DNA from: Psococerastis gibbosa
Taxonomy: Eukaryota > Arthropoda > Insecta > Psocodea > Psocidae
NCBI GenBank assembly: GCA_963971405.1
Contig: OZ020487.1
Location: 32,287,371-32,351,370, forward strand
Direction: 5' to 3'
Length of the DNA: 64,000 bases
Part shown: piece by piece, positions 26,401 through 36,022 of the stretch
Layout: each line of letters opens with the position of its first letter
Position numbering within the stretch: position 1 is the stretch's first letter
Position numbers and translations under genes: made by a program
The notes under the pieces: generated by a model
What the model was told of the DNA's origin: nothing
Database searches by the model: none
What the model saw: only the letters and a program-made list of their open reading frames with translations

Positions 26401-27237
26401 TTTTCCTCGACACCCTTTCTCCGTTCGTTGCCTTCGTTACATTTTTAATCTTTCTACATAGTACCACTACAGATGTCGACCGCAGATGTTGACGAAACGT
26501 TTGATAGTTCACTTTCAGTTCGCACATGGCCCATCAGCCCGGATTCAACTGACTCATCATTAGACTGTATAATGGTGTAATGGTTTACTATTGTAAATAT
26601 AGAATAGGCTAATAACTCGGTTTGTTCTTGTAAAGACTACGGTAACTCAAACCCATGCCTACAGTATATGTATATTGCATCTGCTTGTACTCCTAGGTTA
26701 CGAGCGTTACTAACTATAAAATTTTCAGCTCTCAAGTAATATAAAGGTACCATTTTAATTACTATAAGTACGGTACGGTATTATGCGTTCTACAGAATAG
26801 GAATTTCAAATCTACTTTAAGTTCGAAGTCTGATGAAGTTTGAACCTCCATCCCTTTTTAATAACGGAATTAAAAAGTTTTCTACCCCCCCCCCCCCCCC
26901 CGTCTCCATCCTCGCCCGGATTCCCACCTGTTGGGCCACCATCATTTAGGGACTGTCAATATCGACAACCAATATTTGTCCATGTTCGTCCCAGCGATGC
27001 CACGGACTATGAAAATCAAATTATCACGTTCTCCATTGATTAATTATGCTTTCCCAGTACCTACACGGTTTTATTTTTTTTATTTTCTCCAATTTATTAT
27101 TATTATAAATTATTATAATTATTAAATGGGGCTTACATGCAGTATTCCGGTGCATTATTATTGTTATACTATTGTATCGTATTATTTCTAATAAATGCTC
27201 CCAGTACTGAGTACCGGCTGGGAAAAAAATTATTACC

Positions 27238-27277
<40 letters not shown>

Positions 27278-30200
27278 GTTATAAAGTTTCAATGAATGAT
27301 ACGAGATGAATAGTTCGTAATTTCCTTTCGAAAAAATTACAATTGAATGAATGAATGAATATATTTTAGTACGATACAATGAGACAATATACAATATAAC
27401 AACAATTTATAAAAATCACGCCACTGGGCAAATGCCCGAGTGTGGCCTACATCCGTTAACACAACGAAATAATCAGTAAAAGTTTGCTAGCTAGGCTACA
27501 ATAATATAGGTATACTCATGTTTAATTTTGTTTTTCGCACGTATGTAGTTAAAGTTTTCCCTGAGTTTTTTTTGCCGCTGAAGGTTGTTTATATATTTAC
27601 TTCATAGCTACCTTACTATATGGTACTATACTACAATACTATATATACTAAACAGCTGGCCAAAGATTAGTTATTAGTTTTTCTGTCCAGCAAGTTTTGA
27701 GTGATGTGAAAAAGATATGGAATGCCATGTCTATTATTAATGTAGTTTCAGTTTAATTAATGTTATGGAAAGTATACGGCTAATTTAATAATTAGTTACA
27801 CTTTTTTCAGATGACGAATTTGGTGAGAAAACTGTTTCAGTTCTTCTTGATGGAGATGAGTCCGACATGGTCTTCATCGACCATCCAGCTTCGGAAATGT
27901 CGGTGAGTGTGCCATTGACCTAGTACAAATGTCAAACATATAAGACTTTAGACATAAGAAATTGGTTAAGTCATCGCTTGTTATAATGGTACACATATGC
28001 CTCAACATGTCCGTTGTTGCTTATCACCGGCTTGGGTTGAATTAGAGGCCGTGAAACAATTAATATAGCAATAATAAAAATTATTGGTGGCTACAAAAGA
28101 GATCAAAATGAGCCGAAAATTCAAAAACTAATAATTTGATCCGTGGCTATATTTTTGGTTATTTTGTTATTTTCATACTGTATTGATATATAGGCCTAGG
28201 TATTATATTATAATTTATTAATTTTAATTTTCCCCACATTTTGCGCTCTTTTGTTTAAAACAATTGAATCCATTACGGGGTTTATTGAGAATAATTTAAT
28301 CATAATTCCAGTGCTAACTTATAAGTTACAGATAATCTGTAAACGGCATAGTAGGTACGGTACGGCTGCTGGTGCGGATTCAGAAATTTCCTGGGAGAAG
28401 TTGGCTCAATCCGCAGCTGTTGATGCGCAGTTATACCGGAAGTTACCTATAACCATCACCTCATACTCAACCCCATGTTCTCGGCAATAGCACGGTCGTT
28501 ATCTCCCCATACAAATTATTAATTGCATAAACCTTGATACACAACTTTATACATATATAACGGTAGTCTAAATCAATGATCCCTGCAACAATCAGCAATT
28601 ACTTTACCCACATTGTCAAACACAAACCATATCAAACTGTTTTAGACGGTCCCTGGGCAACTTCGTTGTCCGGTGCGCTCCTGATAGCACTTTACCCAAC
28701 TGCGCTCCTGATAGCAGTTTGCCCAACTGCGCTCCTGATAGCAGTTTGCCCAACTGCGCTCCTGATAGCAGTTTGCCCAACCATCATCACCTCCACCACT
28801 CATCTCAAACTCCCACCTAACTGCGCAAATGTTCGCGCCATTAAAAAGTTACAAGCAACCGAAAACGTCAACATATGGGGGTCTGGGGTCTTGAAATTAC
28901 AGATGAGAGGTTTTTTAGCATTTCGCATTTATATTTCAGCTCCTGTGCAGTCCCGGATTAACCCATGGGCACTTGGGGCACCCAACAAACAAGATTTTTT
29001 GTTTAATAATTTTTATTTATAAAAAAATAAGTTTGCACCCACGGCCCCCACATATCTTGCGCCCACGGTCCCCATATATCTTGTGCCCACGGCCCCCACA
29101 GGGTTTAATCCGGCACTGCTGCCACGTGCTGTTCTCCCCACCCATACTGCGTCAAAAATAATGTCGAGTGTTATTGGCAACTGCGTTGACCTCTGTAGCA
29201 AAATTAAAAACCTTTCTAGGAAAACCAATGCGCTGTTGGGAGCTATTGGGAGCGGCAGTAAACAACCTAGGACAGGACCTTCCCTTTAATTGAAACTTTG
29301 AGCTACGCCCATAAACTCCTTTGGCAATTTATTGGTAGGTAGGCCTACATGCACGTTAAGCCGGCTTGATTCTTGGAGAAATCTTATTGTATACGGTACA
29401 ATGTGTGGATATTTTTAATTTTTAGTTACTAAGGTTCAGACTTTAATTAGAAAATCCTAATAATTCATATTTTAATGAAGACCATGAGATAATCCTAATT
29501 TAAATTGTTGTGGGGCTATCTTTTCCAACGTTTATATTGTAGTTCGTATATACCCTATACGGCTATGAACTTTCATATCATTGGATAGGATTGGTAGCGG
29601 AGAATCCGCAGTGGGGTTAAGGTTTAAAAAAACAGTTCTCTGTATAGCTACGGTATTTATACTGCATCGCTCTGCTTCATGTGAAACTACGCATGTCATA
29701 CATCACGATAAACTGGGGCGTACTGTGCAAGCATTACGCGAACATCGGTCATTTTACAAATGCTATCGTACTCGTATAACTTATGCCATGCCATGTGAGC
29801 TTTCGTAATATATCATTAACATCCTGAAGATATAGTGTAACTGTTACCTTGTTCTTCACAATGTACAGTATGTCTCAGTAAATTCAACGTGATTTTTCTG
29901 CTGTTATGCTTGATATCAACCATTCCCTTTCCCCGTATTTTAGGTTTTCATCTCGTTTCTTCACCAAATCATGGATCCTATGGGAAAACATTTTTGTTTC
30001 AGGTGGAAAACTGCCTTTCTACATACGAGCCGCATGCGTGCGTCGTCGTGTACTCCATCGTGGACCGAGGCACATTCCACGTGGCAGAAGACATCCTCAA
30101 CTACCTTTGGCGGGAAAACTACACGCGTGAGAAGTCCGTGATTCTCGTCGGGAACAAAGCTGACCTGGCGAGGTCAAGGGTTATCCAAACACAAGGTATG

Positions 30201-30914
30201 CCCTCCCCAGATATTCTGCTAGCAGTATGCATCATCACGTACACTCCCCAATTGTCTTTGCATTTTCGCATTGCCTAGCTGCTTGGGGATTACTCCGATT
30301 ACTATGATTGTTATGGAAAGACTATATATAGGCCTAAGCACATAAGGCGCAAATTCCACCGACCTCGATAGTGATTGTGATACTGATATTGACGTGGTAG
30401 CAGACATTTATAGACTGTCTTTAATGTCTGCTACCACGTCAATATCAGTATCAGTATCGAGGTCGATGGAATTTGCGCCTTACCTAGGCCTACGTATTTA
30501 CATGTCACACTCATCTACAGGCCACATTTTGCCGTAATTTCATATAGGATTTTTAATAGGTGTTTCAACAGATTTTTAACCAGCTTTAAAGCTTCTATGG
30601 TCATATGGACAGTTTGATACTGACACCAAAATTTAACCATATCATTTTTTTTAATAGAGGGAAAATCAGCAGCCGCTTCCCGGGACTGTAAATTCATCGA
30701 GACTTCGTCAGGCATACAGCACAACGTGGACGAACTACTCGTGGGTATCCTGAAGCAAAGCAGACTACGGGAGACGCGCGATAAGAAGAAGCGGCGTGGA
30801 CGGCTGCACGGGTCGCGCACGTCGCTCAGTCTGAACGTGGCGCGCGAACTGCTCCAGAAGATCTGTCTAAACGACTCCAAGTCGAAGAGCTGCGAGAATT
30901 TACATGTGTTGTAG
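14238..30914 (+). CDS. RGK-family small GTPase (Rad/Gem/Kir-like), 5' end missing; join of 4 exons
   Basis: The exons are 14238-14446, 27811-27902, 30003-30195 and 30658-30914. All junctions are GT-AG and every phase matches, giving 249 visible residues. Seen: a P-loop GDAGVGKT (residues 43-50), YDASLDDEFGEK after it, FIDHPASEMS where an ordinary Ras protein has DxxG, NKAD (G4), ETSSGI (G5), a basic stretch DKKKRRGR, an RTSLS segment, and the terminus KSKSCENLHVL. The altered G3, the lack of a prenylation CaaX box and the KSKSC..L.VL end are diagnostic of RGK proteins. In animals these bind calcium-channel beta subunits and calmodulin and inhibit voltage-gated calcium channels at the plasma membrane; this role is inferred by family. 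The first visible exon starts inside a codon (2 bases come from an upstream exon), so the N-terminal extension is absent. Insects have several Rgk paralogues, and which one this is cannot be decided. Confidence 0.93.
14500..14740 (+). repeat. Interspersed repeat family D, copy 1
   Basis: It shares ACCAAGTTGAATCCA, GTGTGCACAGTG, GTCCTGGTCACCTCC and AAGTGGTTCGGAATCCACTA in order with the inverted copy at 57773-57955. Partial copies of the last motif occur at 14889 and 35860. The unit starts about 55 bp inside intron 1. Confidence 0.8.
15344..16217 (-). repeat. Interspersed repeat family A, copy 2 (inverted)
   Basis: Inverted relative to copies 1 and 3, starting GCTTTCCAATTTATACGTAG and ending GAGTAAACTCGGACCGGTTC. 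It has a long poly-C tract near 16080. Confidence 0.85.
17597..17876. mobile_element. Foldback element, CCAGCAGCCTGAT family, copy 1
   Basis: The left end is CCAGCAGCCTGATCGAGGCG and the right ATTATCGCCATGATTAGGCT. The arms are rich in ATACCGGTATTTATTTAATC. The interior holds a direct repeat of AACAAGATAATTTTATAATG at about 17652 and 17767. Confidence 0.7.
18380..19075 (+). pseudogene. 5'-truncated, internally deleted non-LTR retrotransposon (Jockey-like RT tail, RNase H, zinc knuckle)
   Basis: Pieces in order, in shifting frames: PTAAMEIVLEFPPLHVGVET (region after the reverse transcriptase), then HTIKWFTDGSRLGSTKPRTG (start of RNase H with the catalytic DGS), a deletion of most of RNase H, then CRFCNEGAED (cysteine knuckle), IARRRAACSES and PLKILALLREIGLEKVM followed by a stop, and an A-rich end near 19050-19075. 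The order matches the C-terminal part of Jockey-superfamily ORF2. Frameshifts and the deletion show it is inactive. Confidence 0.85.
19080..19915 (+). repeat. Interspersed repeat family A, copy 3
   Basis: It starts CGGTCCGAGTTTACTCGAAC directly after the A-rich end of the retrotransposon relic at 18380-19075 and ends ATAAATTGGAAAGC. It carries a GACA microsatellite near 19770. Confidence 0.85.
20379..20527. mobile_element. Tourist-like foldback MITE (hairpin)
   Basis: TTA on both sides (20376-20378, 20528-20530). The ends are GACGCCAATTACACCGACGT and ACGTCGGTGTAATTGGCACC. The core GACGTGGTAGCAGACATT, the loop TTTAGATTGTCTTT and the complement of the core form an almost complete hairpin of about 65-bp arms. 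Confidence 0.85.
22727..23720 (+). repeat. Tandem satellite, about 120-bp monomer in 240-bp pairs
   Basis: About eight monomers, each with ATTATTTTTACA.AGATTAAT, ATTTATTGT(A/T)CCATGTGCTT and AAGCAAAATG.CATTT. Monomers with GTACC/CTCAATTGGC alternate in part with GTTCC/GGTTTATAGTGGC, giving a higher-order dimer. Confidence 0.85.
23727..24070. mobile_element. Relic with hAT-like end, split by a foldback element
   Basis: CAGGGGTTCCCAAACTTTTT at 23727 is typical of hAT-type ends. The sequence GTCCGTGGACCACTAGA continues after the insert as GTTTATGATTTTCTGTGGAC. The right end was not found. Confidence 0.5.
23768..24022. mobile_element. Tourist-like foldback MITE with duplicated right end
   Basis: TTA on both sides (23765-23767, 24023-24025). 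The ends are GGCGGGGTTTCCACCGACCT and GGTGGAAACCCCGCC. A second copy of the right end (GGTCGGTGGAAACCCCGCCT) lies internally at about 23932-23951, followed by its own TTA and ATGTCTGCTACCACGTCAAC. Confidence 0.75.
24603..24835 (+). pseudogene. LINE ORF C-terminal fragment
   Basis: An open segment reading LRISWRDNVPNAEVLVRMDR, then LLTVEKRKLAYFGFVLRNQK. The LRISWRD..(N)..EVL.RM...(L)..KRKL.YFG..LRN.KY pattern is the region just after the reverse transcriptase in endonuclease-RT type non-LTR elements common in insects. There is no RT core nearby, so it is a short relic inside RGK intron 1. Confidence 0.75.
25628..26030. repeat. tRNA-related SINE, inverted arrangement
   Basis: An antisense tRNA-like unit (25639-25720: GGGATTCGAACCCACGATCT ... 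CTTAACCGCTGGACCACAAG) is followed about 150 bp on by a sense B-box half (GGGTTCGAGTCCCGCCAAGC) and the SINE tail CTCTAATTTCGGTTATAACG...ATAATACTACAATATAATG. Confidence 0.75.
27238..27277 (+). repeat. TTA microsatellite
   Basis: About 13 uninterrupted TTA/ATT units. Confidence 0.95.
27811..27902 (+). CDS. RGK GTPase, second visible exon (switch region)
   Basis: It lies between CTTTTTTCAG and the donor GTGAGT. It completes the split codon from the P-loop exon (GAT) and encodes DDEFGEKTVSVLLDG followed by MVFIDHPASEMS, ending in phase 0. At 92 bp it is too short to stand out as an ORF. It was found from the RGK pattern and confirmed by phase. Confidence 0.9.
28673..28781 (+). repeat. 27-bp minisatellite, four units
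   Basis: The unit TGCGCTCCTGATAGCAGTTT plus GCCCAAC, repeated four times; the first unit has ACTTTACCC. Because 27 is a multiple of 3, the frame stays open through it; that open frame is not evidence for a gene. Confidence 0.9.
28948..29118. mobile_element. Small element with CAGTnCCGGATTAA ends
   Basis: The left CAGTCCCGGATTAACCC matches the complement of the right GGGTTTAATCCGGCACTG at nearly every position. It contains repeats of CCCACGG(C/T)CCCCA(C/T)ATATCTTG. The ends look hAT-like, but no 8-bp duplication is clear. Confidence 0.5.
30003..30195 (+). CDS. RGK GTPase, third visible exon (G4 motif)
   Basis: The acceptor is TTTGTTTCAG and the donor is GTATGC. It encodes VENCLSTYEPHACVVVYSIV, then DRGTF, EDILNYLWRENY and SVILVGNKADLARSRVI. 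NKAD is the guanine-specificity motif. It starts in phase 0 and ends one base into a codon. Confidence 0.92.
30346..30479. mobile_element. Tourist-like foldback MITE (hairpin) in RGK intron 3
   Basis: Flanked by TAA (30343-30345) and TTA (30480-30482). The ends are GGCGCAAATTCCACCGACCT and its complement. The core is GACGTGGTAGCAGACATT with loop TATAGACTGTCTTT. The arms match except for one change and a 6-bp length difference in the GATACT/GATTGT run. Confidence 0.85.
30658..30914 (+). CDS. RGK GTPase, terminal coding exon
   Basis: The acceptor is TTTTTTAATAG. It encodes GKSAASRDCKFIETSSGI, NVDELLVGILKQ, a Lys/Arg-rich segment, SRTSLSLNVARELLQKICL and the C-terminal KSKSCENLHVL, then TAG at 30912-30914. 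The basic segment fits the calmodulin and membrane-binding tail of RGK proteins. The RTSLS serine is a plausible 14-3-3 or kinase site (inference). Confidence 0.93.
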
Positions 30915-32128
30915 TGGCCGGGACTGGGGGCGTGGTTCCTCACCCTCTGTTGTCCCTTGTTTTACCTGACACCCATACGCCCCGTAATGGTATAGGTAGC
31001 TAACTTATACTTGAAATTGTGACATATCCTATTGCGTAGACTATATTATATTCTCTAAGTTATTAGTTACATCCAGCATACCTGATTTCCTACATTGTTT
31101 TAGTTATGCAGCTTTCCCCCACTTTTTATGCTCTGGAGAACTGTCGGCGACAATTTAAAAAAAAAATCTAATTTTCATTGTCTTCAAACCCCAAAGTAAT
31201 TCGTGACGATATAACCAATTCGTGTTGCATAGACAGTGCGTTTAGGATATTTGTTTAAACTCCATCTTGATCTCGTGCCATTTTTGTGCTAAAATTATAT
31301 GTTTTTTAAGTACCGTAATCACCTTCTCCCAATAACTCTCTTGATTCTTATTAGACTACATCGAACACATTACCTATCATTATAATTGCATATGATTTAA
31401 TTATAATGAATATCCATTGAGATGTAGATACCGGTACGCATCCAATTTTGCCCACTTCCCAAAACACTCTTTAATTTTACAAAAGCGACTTTGTGTATAA
31501 TGGTGTTTAGTCCACCTTTCCATCTATGCCATGGCAAATTTTATGAGCCAATGTTGTTATTGTACCTATACAAATTAAAAATTATGTCCATAGCCTATAC
31601 TATAATAATGTGGCCAACAATGCAGCATGCCTATAATATAGTTTTTCTAAGACTTCTTACTGTTAACTTATGTAGCAGCTGTTATTATTAGCTTATTATA
31701 CGATACAGCCTATATTTTCCTTGCTGACTGAATAGGCCTACTATTACTATATACTGTAGCCTAGGCCTAAATTATTAATAAAAAAAAATATTACTGTTGC
31801 TTCTAATATATCGTTGTTTTACTGTGTAGTAGCCAACATAAATTGATAAGTCTAGGTATGGTTAAGTAGTAATGGAGCAGGTAAATTTTACCTGAAATCA
31901 GGTCAATATCAATTCGAGTAAAAAATTGGTTAATCTGAACATTCTTGTATACTTGTATTACTAATGTATGTATGCAACCGTGTTCGAAAATGAAAATCAT
32001 CTACTTTCTCTGTGTTGGTCTGCATATGCAAGGCTGGTTTACAAAAAAAGTCATTCATGCCTATGTATTCTGAATCTTTAATAGGGTATGATGTACTTAT
32101 TGTGAAAATAAAATATTTTAACAAGTTT
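30915..32128 (+). other. Probable 3' UTR of the RGK gene
   Basis: This stretch has no coding potential, is AT-rich and follows the stop directly. An AATAAA at 32107-32112 is a plausible polyadenylation signal about 1.2 kb after the stop; another AATAAA lies near 31773. The end is inferred, not observed. Confidence 0.35.
32107..32112 (+). terminator. Candidate polyadenylation signal, RGK gene
   Basis: A canonical AATAAA hexamer downstream of the RGK stop codon in AT-rich sequence. Such hexamers also occur by chance in DNA this AT-rich. Confidence 0.3.
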
Positions 32129-32707
32129 CAAAATGGCTTTTGGTTGTAAAACGAATATAATGAATAAGTGATATTTCCTCCAATGTTTTCGTACTTTTTG
32201 TTTTATATTAACCCTTCTTCTTCAGCCAACGCCCGTCCTCAGCTAGTGGGCCATTTGACGCAGTGCCGCATTGTAAAGCAGGGCCATTCCCCCCTATGTC
32301 GTAGTTCGGTTTTCTACATGGACATCGGATGGAGAAAGCCCATTACATTTATATTGTGTTGGCAGCATATTTTCAATGCCTTTTACAAACGAACCGTATA
32401 CCGAGTGGCTTACTACAGTAGTGTAAGCCAGTAGGCGTACCGCGTATTCAAGATTAACTGACAAGCGAAATACTCCATAGCCTAACAATAATACACAATT
32501 TACAGTCATGAAAGTTATTGAGAAAGAGTTTTTACGAATATTTCGAACAGTAGGTATATTCAGAGTCAAAGACAAGAAGTGCGGGTACCAACATTCTTTG
32601 ATATAATACTATGACATCTGCTTTACAAACAAAATAGTGATTGACTGGACAATTAGATTGAATAAGAGAAAATTGACTAAGTTAATAAACAAAAACCAAA
32701 ACTAACT

Positions 32708-33038
32708 TTAAAACTTTTGTCTTTTGACTTTCTTTTTGGAAAATTCTGATACTATTTCGCCGAGGTTAATATTTTGCGCCTAGTCAGGTTCAATAGATAT
32801 GGTTGCCTGTCTGTCTTGAGTCATACTTGACCTCAAGTAAGTTTTGATTAGCTTCAACTTGGAGAAGCTTCTTTCGCCTGAGGCCACAGAAACAGGCAGC
32901 GTCAGCAAGCAGAATGCGGAGAGCCACAAGCAAATTAGGGACAATTTCCTTTAAGTCAGATTTTAGAAGGAACATCTTTGGGTGTTGATTCTTCCGAAAC
33001 ATGCCTTGATATTGCTTGTAGTTCCCTGTCTCTGACAA
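32708..33038 (-). pseudogene. hAT-type transposase C-terminal (dimerisation) fragment, broken
   Basis: One frame reads NLLVALRILLADA. After a frame change near 32905 the sequence continues PVSVASGERSFSKLKLIKTY, LRSSMTQD and ATISIEPD, then a stop and further in-frame residues to TAA at 32708. The RILL...VASGERSFSKLKLIK pattern is the conserved C-terminal block of hAT-family transposases (TTF/zf-MYM type). It is a dead fragment with at least one frameshift and one internal stop, and the N-terminal catalytic parts are absent. Confidence 0.85.
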
Positions 33039-33128
33039 AATAGCTAGTACTGTTAAAAGAATTATAAGGTATTAATTTTTTTTCTTCACTCTTCATTTTA
33101 AGCTGTTAAAAAAAAAAAACTTTTCCTT

Positions 33129-33270
33129 CAAACATAAGTAGAGGATTTGGCATTTACTGGACTTGTCGGGGCTTGTGGTCCAGCGGTTAAGACGACGGTT
33201 AGGCGTAGATCGTGGGTTCGAATCCCGCCAAGCCAATTTTTTTCCACATCCTCTAATTTCGGTTATTGTG
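33129..33270 (+). repeat. tRNA-related SINE, sense
   Basis: GCTTGTGGTCCAGCGGTTAA (A box) and GTGGGTTCGAATCCCGCCAA (B box) with a GGCTT/AAGCC closing pair, then TTTTTTTCCACATCCTCTAA. Other copies and the attached tail show it is a SINE, not a tRNA gene. Confidence 0.75.
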
Positions 33271-34149
33271 TTTTTATTTCCGATGAAATCTTTTTCCGAA
33301 GAGCGCCGCTCCGCTCGAAGCTCGGCGCCCTAGGCAGTCGCTTAGTTGGCCTATAGACACGGGCCGGCCCTGCTCATTGCACACTCGAATATTCGCCCAA
33401 TAAATATTGTTCGAAGAAAAAAAGACAGGGGAAATAACAAATAACGGAGTTCAACGCATAATAGTTCGCTATTATGAAAGCATTATATTTTCGTTACGTC
33501 ACATATAGTCGTCATATGATTATTAAAATGTCTGTCACATAAATATTTGTTTACAAATAATTAATATTACATTTAAAATATTGCAATCTTAAAAAACAAT
33601 GGTTCAAGCATAATAAATAAAAATATATAATCATTTGAGAAAAACAACGTCCCTATGGGATGTAAATTCACAGCTAACACTAAGCTACCAACTAAAAAAA
33701 TTTCGGCAAGTATACGGACCGACAAATATTTTGCAAACGTACTGATTAATTCAAATTATGAAAAAAAACTTAATAATAATAATAATTAGAAAAAACTTAA
33801 GAGGGTATTTAAACTAGCTCCTACAATGCAGTCAATCAGGACTAAATATTACCAGGAAAGTTAGTTCCTTAGGCCTATGTTTTTGAGGTGATGAATCCAA
33901 ACCTGGCATTTCAACCAAAATTTTGTGATAGATCATTGCCAAAAATAAGAAAAATTTCATTTTTCCGAGTCCTCTGGCTGTAAGTTGTCCAGCGTTAACT
34001 TTCTATAAAACATACTCTATTCCTAATTACTTAAAAAAAATATATATATAAATCTGCCAGTTTCATGTTTATGGATTCGTTCTCAAAACAATAATTTGAA
34101 CGTCATTCGCCATATTCCTTTTGCTTCTCTAGTGAAATGATAATCAGTT

Positions 34150-34275
34150 TTTGGTTGGTTTACAAATTTATCCATCGCGTCGTTTGAAAAGTATCCGTCA
34201 GGAATACTGGACGGCACCACCATGTTCCAATGAATGGCGGTAATGTGCAGTGTTCCTTGCCGAGACTTTTCAAGC
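34150..34275. mobile_element. Foldback relic, GATGGTGGGACC family
   Basis: Imperfectly palindromic: TCAGGAATACTGGACGGCAC...GTGCAGTGTTCCTTGCCGAG...CAAGCGATGATGGGAACC. It resembles 34866-34985, 41053-41182, 11235-11325 and 63160-63262. Confidence 0.6.
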
Positions 34276-34424
34276 GATGATGGGAACCCCCCTTATGCTT
34301 CTGAACAACAAAATAATGGAATGTACAGAAAACGACCGATTGTGAGTCCTAGAATCAGTCCTCGTATATAACCGTCCAGCTGATATGGGCCAAATTGCAC
34401 ATACGGGGGTTTCTTAGTGACATA

Positions 34425-34770
34425 TAGGGGAGATATCACATTATTACCTTATTCCAGTTCGGAGGAAAATGAAAAAAAGTGGAGTTACTGTAATAAAGGG
34501 GATTGCCTTAGTTAGAGTAGTTAGAGGGAAAAATAACTGCGACAAAAAAAAAGTTAGTAATATTCGGAAGAAATCACATTATTCCCTTGTTCCATTTCGA
34601 GGGGAAATAACCAGGGGAAATTAAAAATGAAGTTAAGATCGTAGGGGAGAAATCAAATACCTTATTCCTCCAGTTCGGGGAAAAATAACCTGAAAACATT
34701 AAAAAAATTATAAAAATGAAGTTACGACTATTGCAGGGAAGAAATCACAATATTACCATATTCGGGGGAA
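34425..34770 (+). repeat. Degenerate tandem repeat, about 100-bp units
   Basis: Four units, each with AGAAATCACATTATT or a close variant, CCTTATTCC, TTCG.GG.AAA and AAAAATGAAGTTA.GA. Confidence 0.7.
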
Positions 34771-34865
34771 ATTAAAAAAAAAATCTACAAATGTTTTATT
34801 TTAAAAATACCTAATGCGATTTTGATTATATTAAGAAGCTAATCTTAGCAATAAACAATAACAAT

Positions 34866-34985
34866 CTAATGGCGGTTTCCTTCACCGATTAAAAAGTCTC
34901 GGTGAGGAATACTGCACGGCAGATGGCGGTGCCTCTCCGTATTCCATGCCGATACTTTGCAAGCGATGGTGGGACCACTGTATCA
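34866..34985. mobile_element. Foldback relic, GATGGTGGGACC family
   Basis: AATGGCGGTTTCCTTCACCG...GAGGAATACTGCACGGCAGA...CTTTGCAAGCGATGGTGGGACC. Confidence 0.6.
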
Positions 34986-36020
34986 AAAATATACTTAATT
35001 TTTACAGAAAAAATTGTTAAAGTCAAAACATGAAAAGTTATAGGCTAACTGTATCTAACGTGGCATTGAAATGGGTGAAACTACAAAAATAACTAAAAGC
35101 TCTGTGATTTTACCCTCATCATGTAGTACACGGCGGCTGACCGGGAGATAAGGTAGTGTTTTTTAAATTCCACTATCTCGGAGTTCAGCGGGAGCTACAA
35201 AATAATACAAAAACTTCATTCACTGAAAAGGTAATACTTGGCGGAGGCAGCCTAACTGCGCCATATTTCAACTGGCGCAGTAGGTCAAGCAGAATGAAAC
35301 TTTAAAGCTTTAAAGCAGTAATTGTAAATGTAATTCTATGGACTTTAACTTAGATTAGTATACTGTTTTTAAAAAACCACAGGAAAATAAATTTTTTGCT
35401 ATGTTCAGTCACGAAACATGAGGAAAAATGCCAGATTCAAACTCCCAAAAACATAAGAAACCGAAATAAAATCGAGACATCAACAAACATTTTTTCACAA
35501 ATTGAGTGGATTAGGTATTCCAGACCTGATAAACTGATAAAATAAAATTTTAGTATTAACACAGAAAATACGACTAGTAGCAAATACAATAGAAAATTTA
35601 TAAAAAATGGAAGAATATTAAAATAAGGTACTAAAAAAAATAAATAAGGCCTAAACGCTGAGATGTTTAAAAATTGAAAAAATGAAAAGTCATCCAAACT
35701 TATTCTTGAAACTTAACAAAAATTACGTAGAAATGCAAATTATTTTCGTCCGCTTTGTGCCACATCAGGCGACTATGGAGTGGATACCCTGTAGGCCGAG
35801 ACCTAAAACAAATAAAAAATTGGGTTTTAGTAAGGTGAAAAGATGTGAGAGGCTGAAGCCAAGTGGTTCGGAATACACTATAATCAGGAGGCACTACTTT
35901 CTACTTATAGTGTATCAATTGATGATGGGGTACCTTCTTCTTCTTCTTCAAGTCACAGCCGGATGGCTGGTTAGCAGCACCATGTGACTTCGATGCCTCG
36001 AATTATACATGGTTGCTGGT
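34986..36020. other. No gene seen
   Basis: Convergent spacer between the two genes, AT-rich. A 30-bp piece of repeat D (AAGTGGTTCGGAATACACTA) is at about 35860. The ORFs here have no domain pattern. Confidence 0.45.
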
Positions 36021-36022
36021 TC

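Larger units (their letters stand above)
14447..27810 (+). other. RGK intron 1 (13.4 kb), repeat-filled
   Basis: Bounded by GTGAGC and TTTTTTCAG. It contains family D and family A repeats, foldback elements, two LINE relics, a 120-bp satellite and a SINE pair, each listed separately. The stretches 16220-17590, 20530-22700 and 26040-27230 show no feature beyond short tracts. Confidence 0.85.
27903..30002 (+). other. RGK intron 2
   Basis: GTGAGT to TTTGTTTCAG, 2.1 kb. It holds the minisatellite at 28673 and the element at 28948. No other structure was recognised. Confidence 0.85.

Noticed and set aside
28576-29022. 148-codon open frame with nine-residue repeats
   Set aside because: It is open mainly because a 27-bp minisatellite keeps frame; it lies in an RGK intron and runs into a transposon relic.
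33160-33240. A functional tRNA gene (A and B boxes, closing pair)
   Set aside because: Several diverged copies in the window share non-tRNA flanks and a common tail. The arms do not fold cleanly, so this is a SINE.
35437-35697. Hydrophobic 86-codon minus-strand frame as a membrane protein
   Set aside because: Phe/Leu/Ile richness reflects AT-rich sequence read in one frame; no conserved pattern.
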